A stretch of 64,000 nucleotides of DNA from Bacteroides sp. Lineage in GTDB: Bacteria; Bacteroidota; Bacteroidia; Bacteroidales; Muribaculaceae. This document shows, one piece after another, positions 53,241-62,100 of this stretch. The notes below the pieces were generated by a model that worked only from the letters and a program-made list of their open reading frames with translations, was not told where the DNA came from and made no database searches. Within the stretch, counting starts at the first letter, position 1. Each line of letters opens with the position of its first letter. The DNA lies in NCBI GenBank assembly GCA_014802265.1, contig JAAVCP010000058.1:62001-126000 (forward strand), written 5' to 3'. The translations under genes were made by a program, and so were the position numbers.

Positions 53241-54773
53241 TCAAACCTTCAGTTCTCCGTTTTCTTGTGAAAATGTGGCGTTCCCGTTGTCGGTTGTCAT
53301 GCGCCAAAGTTCACCCTTCTTGGCTGAGGCATTGATGCCAGGGCAGTTTACTGCCAGCATAAACACTCCGCCGTCGGGATAATCGTCTACTGACGGTGCT
53401 GTAGCTGCCTCCCATAAAATGATGCGTTCCGCGTCGGTTGTCGGTTCGTCGCCTTCCCCGTCAATCCAGATGTGGCAGGTTCCTTTCAATGCGAGGGCAT
53501 CCCATATCAGAATGCCGTTGCGTGTGGCTTCTTCCCCCTCCACTCGGTCTTTGAAACTATGCTCGGCAGCGTAGACGTAGTGCACAAGGCGGTTTTCACC
53601 GATAAGTGCTCCCGATTTGCTCCAGCCAAGGCGGTCGAGCGTGGGTTCTCGTTTTATTTCGATGTCGCCAAACACTGTGTGGAAATTAGTCACTGTCCAT
53701 CCCACGGTGTTTACTTTCGTCGTGATGTGAATCTCCGGATGCTTTGAGTAGTCAATCTTTTGGATAGCTTCCAGGAGATCTTTACCCGCAAGCAGCAGTG
53801 CGCTCTTGGGCACATCTTCACCCGTGAAAAACATCTTTGCCAATGCGATAATTTTCGCTACCGTCCATTCCCCGGTCTCCTGCAACTCACGCTTGAACTG
53901 CCAGCGAAGCCCCTCGGTGGTATAGACGTATTGAAGACCCATCTTCGGAACCGACACCTTAAACTTCCCGGCGCGCCCTGCCCAGAGAGTGCGGTTCCCT
54001 CTCACTTTGAAATTCGCTATCGCCTGCTCTGCGATTATTGCCTTTGAGAAAGGCAGCCGCTTCTTCTGACTCTCGAAATAGTCGCTTACCACCTGGTTCA
54101 TGCCCCTCTTTTGCAGATATATGCGCGTGGGCTGCGGAAGTATTAGGTCGGGGTCTACCTCTTTCTGTGTCTCATAAAGGGAGTTGGCGAGAATCATCAC
54201 CGTGGTGCCCGCTGGGATCTTCGGAATCATGCAGAATTCATCTTCAGGAGTGTTTTTCTTCCCGTTGACAGCCCTCACTACCGGACTGGTCGATGTGGGG
54301 TCTTGTCCGGTTACGAATAGCATCAGGTCTTTTCCCGGAGTTTCCTTTCTGCCTTCTGCGTCATAGCCGTTGACACCTTTTACGAGCAGCGTGGTGTATT
54401 GGCGTATGGCGTTCCCGTCACTCTCTGAAACGTGTAGCACGGTCTGTCCCTTACCGTCACCCCCGGAATCTGCCACTGTCACTGCCGACGATTTTGCCTC
54501 GTCTATCATGAAATGATCTACCTCCGGACTGTTTACGTTCACCCTCTTTGCCTTGAGCATTAGGTTCATAAGCGGTGTGTCTTCGCTGTTGAAGCTGAAC
54601 AGTTCGTTGTCTACCGCAGCCCCGATAAAATTGCCGTCGTTCACGCCGCCGGTGACTTCTGCCGCTCCACTGACTGTGGTAGCCATGCCGGGACCCTGTG
54701 TCGGTATGCCGGCACTTCCCGGTGTCAAATTCTGATTGCCTGTAGCAATCACATCATTCTCAGTTGTTTCCAT
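53241..54773 (-). CDS. Probable major capsid protein (HK97-like)
   Basis: A 510-residue protein. After a Gly/Thr-rich N-terminus (about 1-45), DTPLMNLMLKAKRVNVNSPE (about 66-85) resembles the capsid start of crAss-like and related Bacteroidota phages, where TPLxxLL/MLxK precedes the N-arm. The body alternates beta and helix and contains QKKRLPFSKAIIAEQAIANF, LLLAGKDLLEAIQKIDYS and NTVGWTVTNFHTVFGDIEIK, a block like the P-domain/E-loop of DUF5309-type capsids. No protease is encoded beside it. Placed between the 178-residue protein and small connector genes, as in phage head clusters. No sequence search was possible. Confidence 0.65.
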   Translation of the reverse strand: METTENDVIATGNQNLTPGSAGIPTQGPGMATTVSGAAEVTGGVNDGNFIGAAVDNELFSFNSEDTPLMNLMLKAKRVNVNSPEVDHFMIDEAKSSAVTVADSGGDGKGQTVLHVSESDGNAIRQYTTLLVKGVNGYDAEGRKETPGKDLMLFVTGQDPTSTSPVVRAVNGKKNTPEDEFCMIPKIPAGTTVMILANSLYETQKEVDPDLILPQPTRIYLQKRGMNQVVSDYFESQKKRLPFSKAIIAEQAIANFKVRGNRTLWAGRAGKFKVSVPKMGLQYVYTTEGLRWQFKRELQETGEWTVAKIIALAKMFFTGEDVPKSALLLAGKDLLEAIQKIDYSKHPEIHITTKVNTVGWTVTNFHTVFGDIEIKREPTLDRLGWSKSGALIGENRLVHYVYAAEHSFKDRVEGEEATRNGILIWDALALKGTCHIWIDGEGDEPTTDAERIILWEAATAPSVDDYPDGGVFMLAVNCPGINASAKKGELWRMTTDNGNATFSQENGELKV

Positions 54774-54816
54774 AGTTTCTTTTTTATTTAGTCATTAAAA
54801 CTTTGCTGTATTCCCA

Positions 54817-55353
54817 TTAAGCCTCCCTTGCCATTGTGAATATATTGCTTTCCTCCTCCTCTTTCTTCTGCATTCCGCCGAGGTGAGGAATGTCCGGAGT
54901 GTCAGGGAAATACTCCTTTGTGATCATCTCATTCTTTCCGCGCATATAAGCATCGCTGACATGCTGGCTGTAGGTAAATGCCCTTAGAAGTGTTTCAAGA
55001 GCCTTTTCTCCCACCTTCCCTTGCATCGCACCGAGAGCCATCTCGGCAAGCAGTGTAAGCAATGCTTTAATCACTGCCGCTGCCAAATCATGCTTCTCTG
55101 CGAACCGCCTGATCTCTTCCAGCGACTCAACCAGATTACGCTTCATCGCATACGTGCAACCGCAAGGCTTGTCATTGGAACCAAGTTTATCGCCGGAAGC
55201 CTTGTTAATCAACTTGTCAACTGTCTCTTCCGGAGGTGTTGACGGAATTTCCGTCAGTTCAGATTCATGGGGAGAAAGGATTTCCCTCACCCATGCGAGC
55301 AGCGTCTTCCGCTTCATGCCTGAACTTTGAGTGTTAAATATTGAATTTTTCAT
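54817..55353 (-). CDS. Protein next to capsid, possible scaffold or head accessory
   Basis: A 178-residue protein (second Met at 13, KRKTLLAWVREILSPHES). It is mostly helical and Glu-rich (LVESLEEIRRFAEKHDLAAA, LLTLLAEMALGAMQGK), ending in EEEESNIFTMAREA. Being just upstream of the probable capsid gene on the same strand, it could be a scaffold or capsid-maturation protein, but no motif proves it. It is the first gene of the leftward block and divergent from the terminase genes. Confidence 0.45.
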   Translation of the reverse strand: MKNSIFNTQSSGMKRKTLLAWVREILSPHESELTEIPSTPPEETVDKLINKASGDKLGSNDKPCGCTYAMKRNLVESLEEIRRFAEKHDLAAAVIKALLTLLAEMALGAMQGKVGEKALETLLRAFTYSQHVSDAYMRGKNEMITKEYFPDTPDIPHLGGMQKKEEEESNIFTMAREA

Positions 55354-55484
55354 AACTAAAAAAATTTATATCCCGATGTTTTGTTTTACCCCTCTCATAG
55401 CGGTCTTACCTTCTCTTACCTATATGTTTTCCCTCTCTCATATATGAGAAGCTGCCATAATTTCCAACTTTGTTAATTTTTATG

Positions 55485-55547
55485 TTGCAAAATTATAAAT
55501 TATTTTAACTTTGCTATTGTTATTTTAAAACTTTTGTTATAACTTTG
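55485..55547 (+). promoter_or_regulatory. Tandem promoters driving the terminase/portal genes
   Basis: Two TAACTTTG -7 boxes, 55506-55513 and 55540-55547. The second has TTG at 55517-55519, 20 nt upstream; the first has TTG at 55485-55487, 18 nt upstream. They lie in the 55354-55714 gene-free divergent region, which otherwise shows AT-rich sequence only. Confidence 0.6.
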
Positions 55548-55714
55548 CCCCTGATTAAAAATAACCCCGCCGTTTAGACAAAACCCCCGTCACCAACCCC
55601 CTCCCAAAATCCTCCGTCTCTCTTATGCCTATAAGTAAGCCCGTAGCTTGGTTCCGTGCAGAACCTTCAGCTTCCCTTCCCCAATTCCAACCCCAACAAA
55701 AAGAATTAATACAT

Positions 55715-56146
55715 ATGAAAAAACTAAATGCCACCGCAGAATTCGAGGCTGTTCGCCGACAATTCTTACTCAACAAATTCCGTAGGGTAATTGCTACCCA
55801 GTCACAGATTGCAATACGCAACGCTTTCCATGCCACCGCCGACGCTCCCGCGCCTCGCTTCTGGGTCTCTGAGACACGCGCAGCTGCAATTATGGGAAAA
55901 ATGCTCGCCGGCAACGACCCCACGCCGCGAATGAACCGCGAAAAGAAAGACATGTTTCAAGAAATCTTCCGTCGATTCATGAAAATAAGGGTCAGCTCCC
56001 CTGAACGCTCAATAGCCGATATCGTTTTTGACGTGGTAAACGCCCCTGCCCCAAAATCCTATATCTCCTGGCAACGTGTAAAGGCTATAATATATAAGGA
56101 GCTGCACCGCCTCAGGAGGGAAAGAAAGGAGAAGACATGTCGATAA
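55715..56146 (+). CDS. Putative small terminase subunit
   Basis: A 143-residue protein from ATG 55715 (MKKLNATAEFEAVRRQFLLN); an ATG at 55625 would add 30 residues of atypical sequence. It is helical and basic (MFQEIFRRFMKIRV, SWQRVKAIIYKELHRLRRER). It overlaps the terminase large subunit start by 10 nt, the usual location of TerS. A helix-turn-helix is suspected (SERSIADIVFDVV / YISWQRVKAII), but no family signature is recognisable. Assignment rests on position. Confidence 0.5.
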   Translation: MKKLNATAEFEAVRRQFLLNKFRRVIATQSQIAIRNAFHATADAPAPRFWVSETRAAAIMGKMLAGNDPTPRMNREKKDMFQEIFRRFMKIRVSSPERSIADIVFDVVNAPAPKSYISWQRVKAIIYKELHRLRRERKEKTCR

Positions 56147-58215
56147 GCGAAATAACCGGGATTCTCAACGAAAACAAGCGTCGCCTCTCCATTATAGAAA
56201 CCCCTTACGACCCGGTTGCCGGAAATCCCCGCGATCCCAACCGTTTCCACTTCGATGTGGCAGGGCTTGAATCATGGATTCCCAAGGAGATGGAGCGGGA
56301 ACCACTTGTCAGGGAAATGATCCGTGCCGGGAGCCTTGACCGCTACATTGCCCTGAAAGCCACCCCCTCTGATCAACTCCGCGATGCCACTCTCAGGGAA
56401 TGGAAAAGGCTCCGCTCTCTCTACGATTTCCCCTTCTGGGCTGCCTCGTTTGCATATATAAAGAAGAAAGGGGGTGGGGAAGACACCCTCTTGGTTCTGA
56501 AACGTCCGCAACGCAAGCTCGTCAATACCCTCGAGCGTATGCGCCGTGCCGGGAAGCCGCTACGCCTTATTCTCCTGAAGGCTCGGCAGTGGGGAGGCTC
56601 CACATGTGTGCAGCTATATATGGCTTGGCTTCAGCTTATACATAAAAAAGGACTCAACTCCCTTATACTTGCCCATCAGGGGGTAGCCACCGACGAAATC
56701 AAGGATATGTTTGACCGTATGCTTTCCCAATACCCTGCCTGGCTGCTTCATGAGCCGGGGGAAGACTTCCGTGACAATGAGAGGCGCGTGGAGAGGGTAG
56801 GGGGTTCGCGTGCCGCTTTCAGGGTAATTGCCCGCAACTGCAAGGTGAAGGTGGGGAGCGCGGAAAAGCCTGATGCATGTCGGGGAGGTGACTATAACCT
56901 TGTGCATCTCTCTGAGGTCGGATTGTGGCGGAAGACTGCCTTGAAGTCACCCGAGCAGATCATGCGCGCTGCCTGCTCCGGAATCCTCCTTCACCCCTCC
57001 ACCATGATTGTGCTTGAATCTACTGCCAACGGCACCGAGAATTTCTTCCATAAGGAGTATCAGGCGGCAAAGAAAGGTGAAAGTCAGTTTAAAGCCCTCT
57101 TTGTGGCTTGGTATGAGATTGACGATTATTCCCTCCCATTCTCCTCGGAGGCAGAGAAGCTTGATTTTGCCAAGGCTCTTTATGAAGGGCGTGATGCCTC
57201 GCAGCCACTCTCGCAGAGGGAGCAGCCCGGCAGCTACCTCTGGTGGCTATGGAACAAGGGTGCCACGCTTGAGGCAATCAACTGGTATGTTAAGGAGCGG
57301 TCAAAGTATTCCGACCATGATCTGATGGCTTCCGAATACCCCTCCGATGATGTTGAGGCGTTTGTTCATTCCGGTGCCAACGTATTCGATAAATATAAGG
57401 TGGAGGCGCTTCGCCCGGGGTGCAATCTTGTTCCGCTCAGGGGTGAGATTGACGGCGATGCTCCCTTCGGTGCCGGCTCATTATGCAACGTCCGGTTCTC
57501 GGAAGACCCCAACGGTGTCCTGCGCATCTGGAAGAAACCCGTGGTGGAGAAGGAGACACGTGTGCTCAACCGCTATCTGGTGGTGGTCGACATAGGGGGT
57601 CGCTCCCGCAAGGCTGACTGGTCGGTGGTGGTAGTCTTCGACCGCTTCGGCATGATCACCGGCGGCAAGCCGGAAGTGGTGGCGCAATGGCGCGGACACA
57701 CCGATTTCGACCTGCTTGCATGGAATGCTGCCCGGATAGCAACTTTCTACGACTCCGCCTTACTCGTAATAGAGAGCAACACCCTCGACACACGCGACCC
57801 CGCGAGAATGATGGAGGGCGATCAGTCGGGATTCCTTCTCAACCGGATACGCGATGCTTACCCTAATCTTTATGCGCGTCGGCGTAGTGAGCAAGACATT
57901 CTGATGGGTGCCCCGGTGAAATACGGTTTTCACACAAATGTAAGCACTAAGCCCATGATAATCTCTATGCTGGTGCAGGCAGTCAGGGAAGGACTCTACA
58001 TAGAGCGCGACAGTGAATGCCTTGCTGAGTTTGACACCTATGAGCACCGTCCCAACGGCAGCTATGCCGCCCTCCCGGGCAACCACGATGATTTGCTTAT
58101 GACCCGCGCAATCGGTCTGCACATCTGCTTTCGGGAGATGGACCCTCCTAAGGTTGTCGCAATCTCCCGTCGCCTCCCACTTAGGCAGAAACCCGTCTCA
58201 GCCGCCGTAATCTGA
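56137..58215 (+). CDS. Phage terminase large subunit (TerL)
   Basis: A 692-residue packaging motor. The ATPase domain has Walker A LLKARQWGGST (about 147-156), Walker B LVHLSE (255-260, Glu260 in the catalytic position), and coupling motif VLESTANG (292-299). The RNase H-like nuclease domain has VVVDIGGRSRKADWS (Asp485), LLVIESNTLD (Glu546) and the third site GNHDDLLM (Asp651/652). All catalytic positions I can identify are present, so this is not obviously decayed. It translocates DNA into proheads and cuts concatemers. It follows the TerS-like gene and precedes the portal gene. Confidence 0.93.
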   Translation: MSISEITGILNENKRRLSIIETPYDPVAGNPRDPNRFHFDVAGLESWIPKEMEREPLVREMIRAGSLDRYIALKATPSDQLRDATLREWKRLRSLYDFPFWAASFAYIKKKGGGEDTLLVLKRPQRKLVNTLERMRRAGKPLRLILLKARQWGGSTCVQLYMAWLQLIHKKGLNSLILAHQGVATDEIKDMFDRMLSQYPAWLLHEPGEDFRDNERRVERVGGSRAAFRVIARNCKVKVGSAEKPDACRGGDYNLVHLSEVGLWRKTALKSPEQIMRAACSGILLHPSTMIVLESTANGTENFFHKEYQAAKKGESQFKALFVAWYEIDDYSLPFSSEAEKLDFAKALYEGRDASQPLSQREQPGSYLWWLWNKGATLEAINWYVKERSKYSDHDLMASEYPSDDVEAFVHSGANVFDKYKVEALRPGCNLVPLRGEIDGDAPFGAGSLCNVRFSEDPNGVLRIWKKPVVEKETRVLNRYLVVVDIGGRSRKADWSVVVVFDRFGMITGGKPEVVAQWRGHTDFDLLAWNAARIATFYDSALLVIESNTLDTRDPARMMEGDQSGFLLNRIRDAYPNLYARRRSEQDILMGAPVKYGFHTNVSTKPMIISMLVQAVREGLYIERDSECLAEFDTYEHRPNGSYAALPGNHDDLLMTRAIGLHICFREMDPPKVVAISRRLPLRQKPVSAAVI

Positions 58216-58237
58216 AATAACCTTAAAACCAAAAACT

Positions 58238-59554
58238 ATGACCCAATATCAAAATATTCTTCAAGAGGCACTCAGTTGCTGGCAGCGCCTCAGCGCGTTC
58301 AGAAAAGAACGCGAGCGAAATAAGAACTATGCTTTCGGACGCCAATGGAATGACTACATCTCGGTCAATGGCACCCGCATGACCGAGCATGACTATATTA
58401 TCTCAGAAGGCAACATCCCACTGCAAAATAACCTTATACGCCGGATTCTCCGCAACGTCCTGGGTGTGTTCCGCTCCCAGCTCCAAGAGAGAATGGAGAA
58501 ATGGGACAAGCAGACACTGGCATACGCTACACGCAACAGGCTCCCTGAACTCTTTGCCCGCACAATGGAAGAGTTTCTTATCTCCGGGCTTGCCGTACAC
58601 CGCAGATGGACAGCCTCACATCTTGGTCAGCCCGCTGAATGTGTTGACCACGTGTCGCCGGAGTCATTCTTCTTCGATTCTTCATGCCGCGACCCACGCG
58701 GCTGGGACGTTCAGATGATAGGGCAGATTCATGATGCCACATTCGGTGAATGGTGTGACGCATTTGTGTCGTCGGAGGCTGATTACCTCTCTCTCGTCAA
58801 CAGGCGTGCCACGCTCGGCAGGAGTGCGCTGAGAGTGGTGGAGGTGTGGCGGCATGAACGTCGTCCGCGCCGCCTGATCCATGATGTGGCAGCCGGGAAA
58901 CTCATCGTGGCGGAGGTTGAGCAGTGGAAAGCCGATCCCCGTCTGCGGCAAATGCCTTCCCGGTGGATTATCGACGATGTGTGGCGCTTCTATTTTATCG
59001 ACATGGAGGGACACATTCTCCGGCAGGGCGATTCCCCGTTGCCTTCCGGTCACCCTTATATATTTAAGGCTTACCCCTTCCTTGACGGTGAGATCCATAG
59101 CTTTGTGCATGACATAATAGATCAGCAGCGATATGCCAACCGCCTGATAACTCTCTATGACTGGGTGATGCGGGCATCTGCAAAAGGGGTGTTGCTGATT
59201 CCTGAAGGGTCGGTTGATTCCGACTCACTTCAGGATGTAGCCGACCAGTGGGGTCGCTTCAACGGAGTGATAGTATATAAGCCGAAGCCCGGTATGCCCG
59301 ACCCTAAACAGGTGAGCGCAAACACTGCCAATATCGGCATAGGGGAGTTGCTTAACATACAGCTGAAGATGCTTGAGGATGTCTCCGGAGTAAATGGTGC
59401 CCTCCAGGGAAACATTGCCGGCAACTCCGTCAGCGGCACCCTTTACAGTCAGCAGACGCAAAACTCGCTCACATCGCTCGCCGACCTCCTCGAGTCTTAT
59501 TTCTCCTTCGTTGACGACACCTTGTCACAAATGTCTTCAACTGCACTTCTTTAA
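58238..59554 (+). CDS. Phage portal protein
   Basis: A 438-residue protein 22 nt after terL. The N-terminal half includes a helical RNKNYAFGRQWNDYISVNGT region and NNLIRRILRNVLGVFRSQLQ, typical of crown/stem segments of P22/T7-like portals. Residues about 270-380 have DIIDQQRYANRLITLYDWVM, then IPEGSVDSDSLQDVADQWGR and ISG/NIAGNSVSGTLYSQQTQNSL, a conserved stretch in Bacteroidota phage portals. It is somewhat short compared with crAss-like portals, possibly truncated at the C-terminus. No capsid protease or tail gene follows. Confidence 0.75.
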   Translation: MTQYQNILQEALSCWQRLSAFRKERERNKNYAFGRQWNDYISVNGTRMTEHDYIISEGNIPLQNNLIRRILRNVLGVFRSQLQERMEKWDKQTLAYATRNRLPELFARTMEEFLISGLAVHRRWTASHLGQPAECVDHVSPESFFFDSSCRDPRGWDVQMIGQIHDATFGEWCDAFVSSEADYLSLVNRRATLGRSALRVVEVWRHERRPRRLIHDVAAGKLIVAEVEQWKADPRLRQMPSRWIIDDVWRFYFIDMEGHILRQGDSPLPSGHPYIFKAYPFLDGEIHSFVHDIIDQQRYANRLITLYDWVMRASAKGVLLIPEGSVDSDSLQDVADQWGRFNGVIVYKPKPGMPDPKQVSANTANIGIGELLNIQLKMLEDVSGVNGALQGNIAGNSVSGTLYSQQTQNSLTSLADLLESYFSFVDDTLSQMSSTALL

Positions 59555-59677
59555 AACCATAAACCCTCCATCTACCGTTGATTTCCAAAAATTATGGCTT
59601 AAATCAGGCTATTTTTGGATATTTGTTAAGGTTTAGTGTTAAAAATTAAATTTGTTTAATTTTTTTACTCGGTTTTA

Positions 59678-59709
59678 TTTGCATTGTATGAAATAAATAC
59701 ATAATTTTG
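59678..59709 (+). promoter_or_regulatory. Promoter of the fimbrial operon
   Basis: TTTG (59678-59681), 20 nt, TAATTTTG (59702-59709). The first gene starts at 59995, so the predicted leader is about 280 nt. Confidence 0.65.
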
Positions 59710-59902
59710 CCGCAAATTACTGCGAATACACAAGACCCTAACCAAGTTGTCACTATACGCCGTAATATACACCAAACCAAAGACAAATACTACTTCTATT
59801 AAAAATAGCCTCTGCAACCCCTGGCAGAGAATCAAACAAGATGGACAATAAGACACTGGCAAAACCGGCTTTTGCAGTTTGCTTGCATGTGAAAGCTTAT
59901 AC

Positions 59903-59949
59903 ATACGGGCAATCTTTCCGATTACTGTAATCGGAAAGATTGCCCGTAT
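59903..59949 (+). repeat. Perfect 23-bp hairpin (47 nt) in the fimbrial leader
   Basis: Arms 59903-59925 and 59927-59949 are exact reverse complements with a 1-nt centre (core CAATCTTTCCGATTAC). It lies between the promoter and the first gene. No T tract follows, so it is not a typical terminator. It may be an attenuator, an RNA-stabilising structure, or a recombinase site. Confidence 0.85.
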
Positions 59950-59994
59950 CCGTGTCTGTGCCCTCCCTGCTTTGATATATGCACTAAAAACTAT

Positions 59995-60579
59995 ATGAAA
60001 ATCAAACGTTTAATCATTCTGCTATTGTCGTTTGTGGCATGTGGTGGACTCAAAGCACAAGATGTGGCTCTCAAAACCAACATTGTCAGCGATGCTCTTC
60101 TCAATCCTAACTTGGGGATTGAGGTCGGACTTGCACCCAGATGGACCCTCGATGTTTCCGGACAATTTAACCTGTGGACTGTGGGTGACGGTCACAAGTG
60201 GCGTCACTGGCTCGCGCAGCCCGAGGCTCGTTACTGGTTCTGTCAGCGGTTTGCCGGTCACTTCATCGGTGTTCACGCCATCGCCATGGAGTATAACTTC
60301 GGCAACCTCAATATGGACTTCAAGTTCCTCGGCACAGACTTCCGCAAGCTCAAAGACCGCCGCTATGAGGGATGGGGATTTGGTGCCGGTGTTGCCTACG
60401 GCTATGCATGGCCCCTGTCACGCCATTGGAACATCGAGGCTGAGATCGGAATTGGCTGGGTCTGGACACGCAGCGACGCATACCCGTGTGCCGAGTGTGG
60501 GACAAGACTTGAGAAAAACAAGGTTCACAACTACTTCGGTCCAACAAAGCTCGCCCTCAATCTCGAATATCTTTTCTAA
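59995..60579 (+). CDS. DUF3575 outer-membrane-type protein of the fimbrial operon
   Basis: A 194-residue protein with a signal peptide (MKIKRLIILLLSFVACGGLKAQ). The DUF3575 domain contains LKTNIVSDALLNPNLGIEVG, a conserved PRWTLDVSGQFNLWT and GFGAGVAYGYAWPLSRHWNI. The pattern of amphipathic strands with C-terminal Phe (LALNLEYLF) suggests an outer-membrane beta barrel. Such genes head Mfa-type fimbrial operons in Bacteroidales and are probably involved in outer-membrane assembly. It is 23 nt before the DUF3868 gene. Confidence 0.85.
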   Translation: MKIKRLIILLLSFVACGGLKAQDVALKTNIVSDALLNPNLGIEVGLAPRWTLDVSGQFNLWTVGDGHKWRHWLAQPEARYWFCQRFAGHFIGVHAIAMEYNFGNLNMDFKFLGTDFRKLKDRRYEGWGFGAGVAYGYAWPLSRHWNIEAEIGIGWVWTRSDAYPCAECGTRLEKNKVHNYFGPTKLALNLEYLF

Positions 60580-60602
60580 CCTATTAATCAGCTGATACAG
60601 AA

Positions 60603-62060
60603 ATGAAATCTATAAAAGCCATATTACCCGCTCTGTTCCTCTCCATGTCGGCTGCCGCCATGGGTCAGCAGATTGACAGGCTTGGAGTGACCGACATCAA
60701 TGTGGAGAAGGCTGACAACGGCACCCTTGACATAAGCATGACCATAAAGCCATCTCTCTGCCATCTCCGCACGAGTCAGCTCCTGAAGGTGGTGCCCGTG
60801 ATCTACAGCACCGACTCCCTTTTCCGTCAGGAGCTCCCCGAATATTCCATAGCAGGCAAGAATCAGTATTACTACACGATACGCAGCAACGATAACCCCG
60901 GACTCCTGTATAGGTCAGGTAGCCATACCACCGACACTTACTCGGTGCAGCTCCCCTGGCAAGACTGGATGGAGCAGTCAACCGTGGCTCTCGAGGTGAA
61001 GACCACAACTTGCTGCGGTGCCCCCGTAAGCGATGAGGATCTGCCTATTATTGACATTGACCTTGTGCCACCGGTAATGGCACTCGAACTTGACTATGTG
61101 GCTCCCATCGCAAGCGGAACAAAAGACTTCAAGCTGGAAGGCAGCGCATATGTCAACTTCCCGGTAAACAAGACTGCCATATATCCCGATTACATGAACA
61201 ACCCAATGGAGCTGAAAAAGATAACCAACTCCATTGACACCGTAAGAGCTAACCCCGACGCAACTATCACGGGCATTACCCTTACCGGCTATGCCTCTCC
61301 CGAGGGTCCCTATCAGAACAACGTGCGCCTTGCCGAGGGACGAACCCAGGCTGTGAAGGAATATGTCAGCAAACTGTATGACTTCCCGGCAAGCGTCTAC
61401 ACGACTGCCTCCGTGCCGGAAGACTGGGCAGGGCTTCGCGCAAGTATCGAGAAATCTTCCCTCCCTCTGCGCGAGCAGATGATTAACTTCATCGACTCCG
61501 ATTATCCTATCGAACAGCGTAACGACCGTTTCCGCCAACTGTTCCCGCAAGACTATCCCTGGCTGCTGAAGAATGTCTACCCTTGGTTGCGCCACACCGA
61601 CTACCTTATCAAATATACGGTGCGCAGCTACACTGATCCCGAGGAGATCAAGAAGGTGCTTGCAACCCGTCCGCAGAACCTTACCCTCGACGAAATCTAT
61701 ACCCTCGCCCAGAGCTACCCTGTCGGAAGTGATGAGTATAACGAGGTGTTTGAGGTAGCTGTCAGAATGTTCCCTGATGAACCGTTGGCAAATCTAAACG
61801 CAGCCAACACTGCCATAAGCAAGGGCGACTTTGTTAACGCCGAGCGATTCCTTCTCAAGGCTGGCGATACCCCCGAGGCAGACTATGCCCGCGGAATGAT
61901 GTATGCAAAGAAAAAGGACTACCCGCTGGCACTCTCTTTCCTGCGTAAGGCAAACACTCCCAAGGCAATGGAGGCAATAGAGCAGATTGAGGCATTCTCA
62001 GATTTCAAGGGGAGCATAAAGTTCCGTGACTTGGACGCTGAATCTTCTGAAAAGAATTAA
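60603..62060 (+). CDS. DUF3868/OmpA-like fimbrial assembly protein
   Basis: A 485-residue protein with a signal peptide (MKSIKAILPALFLSMSAAAMG). Residues about 20-150 are a DUF3868 domain (VTDINVEKADNGTLDISMTI, KNQYYYTIRSNDNPGLLYRS). Later there is an OmpA-like periplasmic segment (ITGITLTGYASPEGPYQNNV, then RLAEGRTQAVKEYVSKLYD; about 220-265), which binds peptidoglycan. The C-terminal part is TPR-like (AEFLLKAGDTPEADYARGMM). It pairs with DUF3575 and precedes the fimbrillin, as in Mfa loci. Likely a periplasmic or outer-membrane anchor for pilus assembly. Confidence 0.82.
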   Translation: MKSIKAILPALFLSMSAAAMGQQIDRLGVTDINVEKADNGTLDISMTIKPSLCHLRTSQLLKVVPVIYSTDSLFRQELPEYSIAGKNQYYYTIRSNDNPGLLYRSGSHTTDTYSVQLPWQDWMEQSTVALEVKTTTCCGAPVSDEDLPIIDIDLVPPVMALELDYVAPIASGTKDFKLEGSAYVNFPVNKTAIYPDYMNNPMELKKITNSIDTVRANPDATITGITLTGYASPEGPYQNNVRLAEGRTQAVKEYVSKLYDFPASVYTTASVPEDWAGLRASIEKSSLPLREQMINFIDSDYPIEQRNDRFRQLFPQDYPWLLKNVYPWLRHTDYLIKYTVRSYTDPEEIKKVLATRPQNLTLDEIYTLAQSYPVGSDEYNEVFEVAVRMFPDEPLANLNAANTAISKGDFVNAERFLLKAGDTPEADYARGMMYAKKKDYPLALSFLRKANTPKAMEAIEQIEAFSDFKGSIKFRDLDAESSEKN

Positions 62061-62100
62061 AAACAACATATAATAACAAAAACAACTAAATTAATCAACA

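Larger units (their letters stand above)
59555..59994. other. Long leader of the fimbrial operon
   Basis: No ORF. A promoter (59678-59709) lies about 285 nt upstream of the first fimbrial gene, and a perfect palindrome (59903-59949) lies within the leader. The first roughly 100 nt after the portal gene are AT-rich only. Confidence 0.7.

Noticed and set aside
55555..55953. 132-residue minus-strand ORF over the TerS-like gene
   Set aside because: It would sit antisense to the TerS-like gene and its promoters, has no motif, and the plus frame fits the TerS-TerL overlap.
50118..59554. A complete prophage with integrase and attachment sites
   Set aside because: No integrase-like ORF and no obvious direct repeats at the borders; tail, lysis and replication genes are not present in the window.
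59903..59949. Invertible promoter flanked by inverted repeats
   Set aside because: The two arms are only 1 nt apart, so no promoter lies between them and no recombinase gene is adjacent.
60032..60595. 187-residue plus-strand ORF overlapping the DUF3575 gene
   Set aside because: Another frame of the same stretch with Ser/Thr/Pro-rich composition; the DUF3575 frame has a signal peptide and family motifs.
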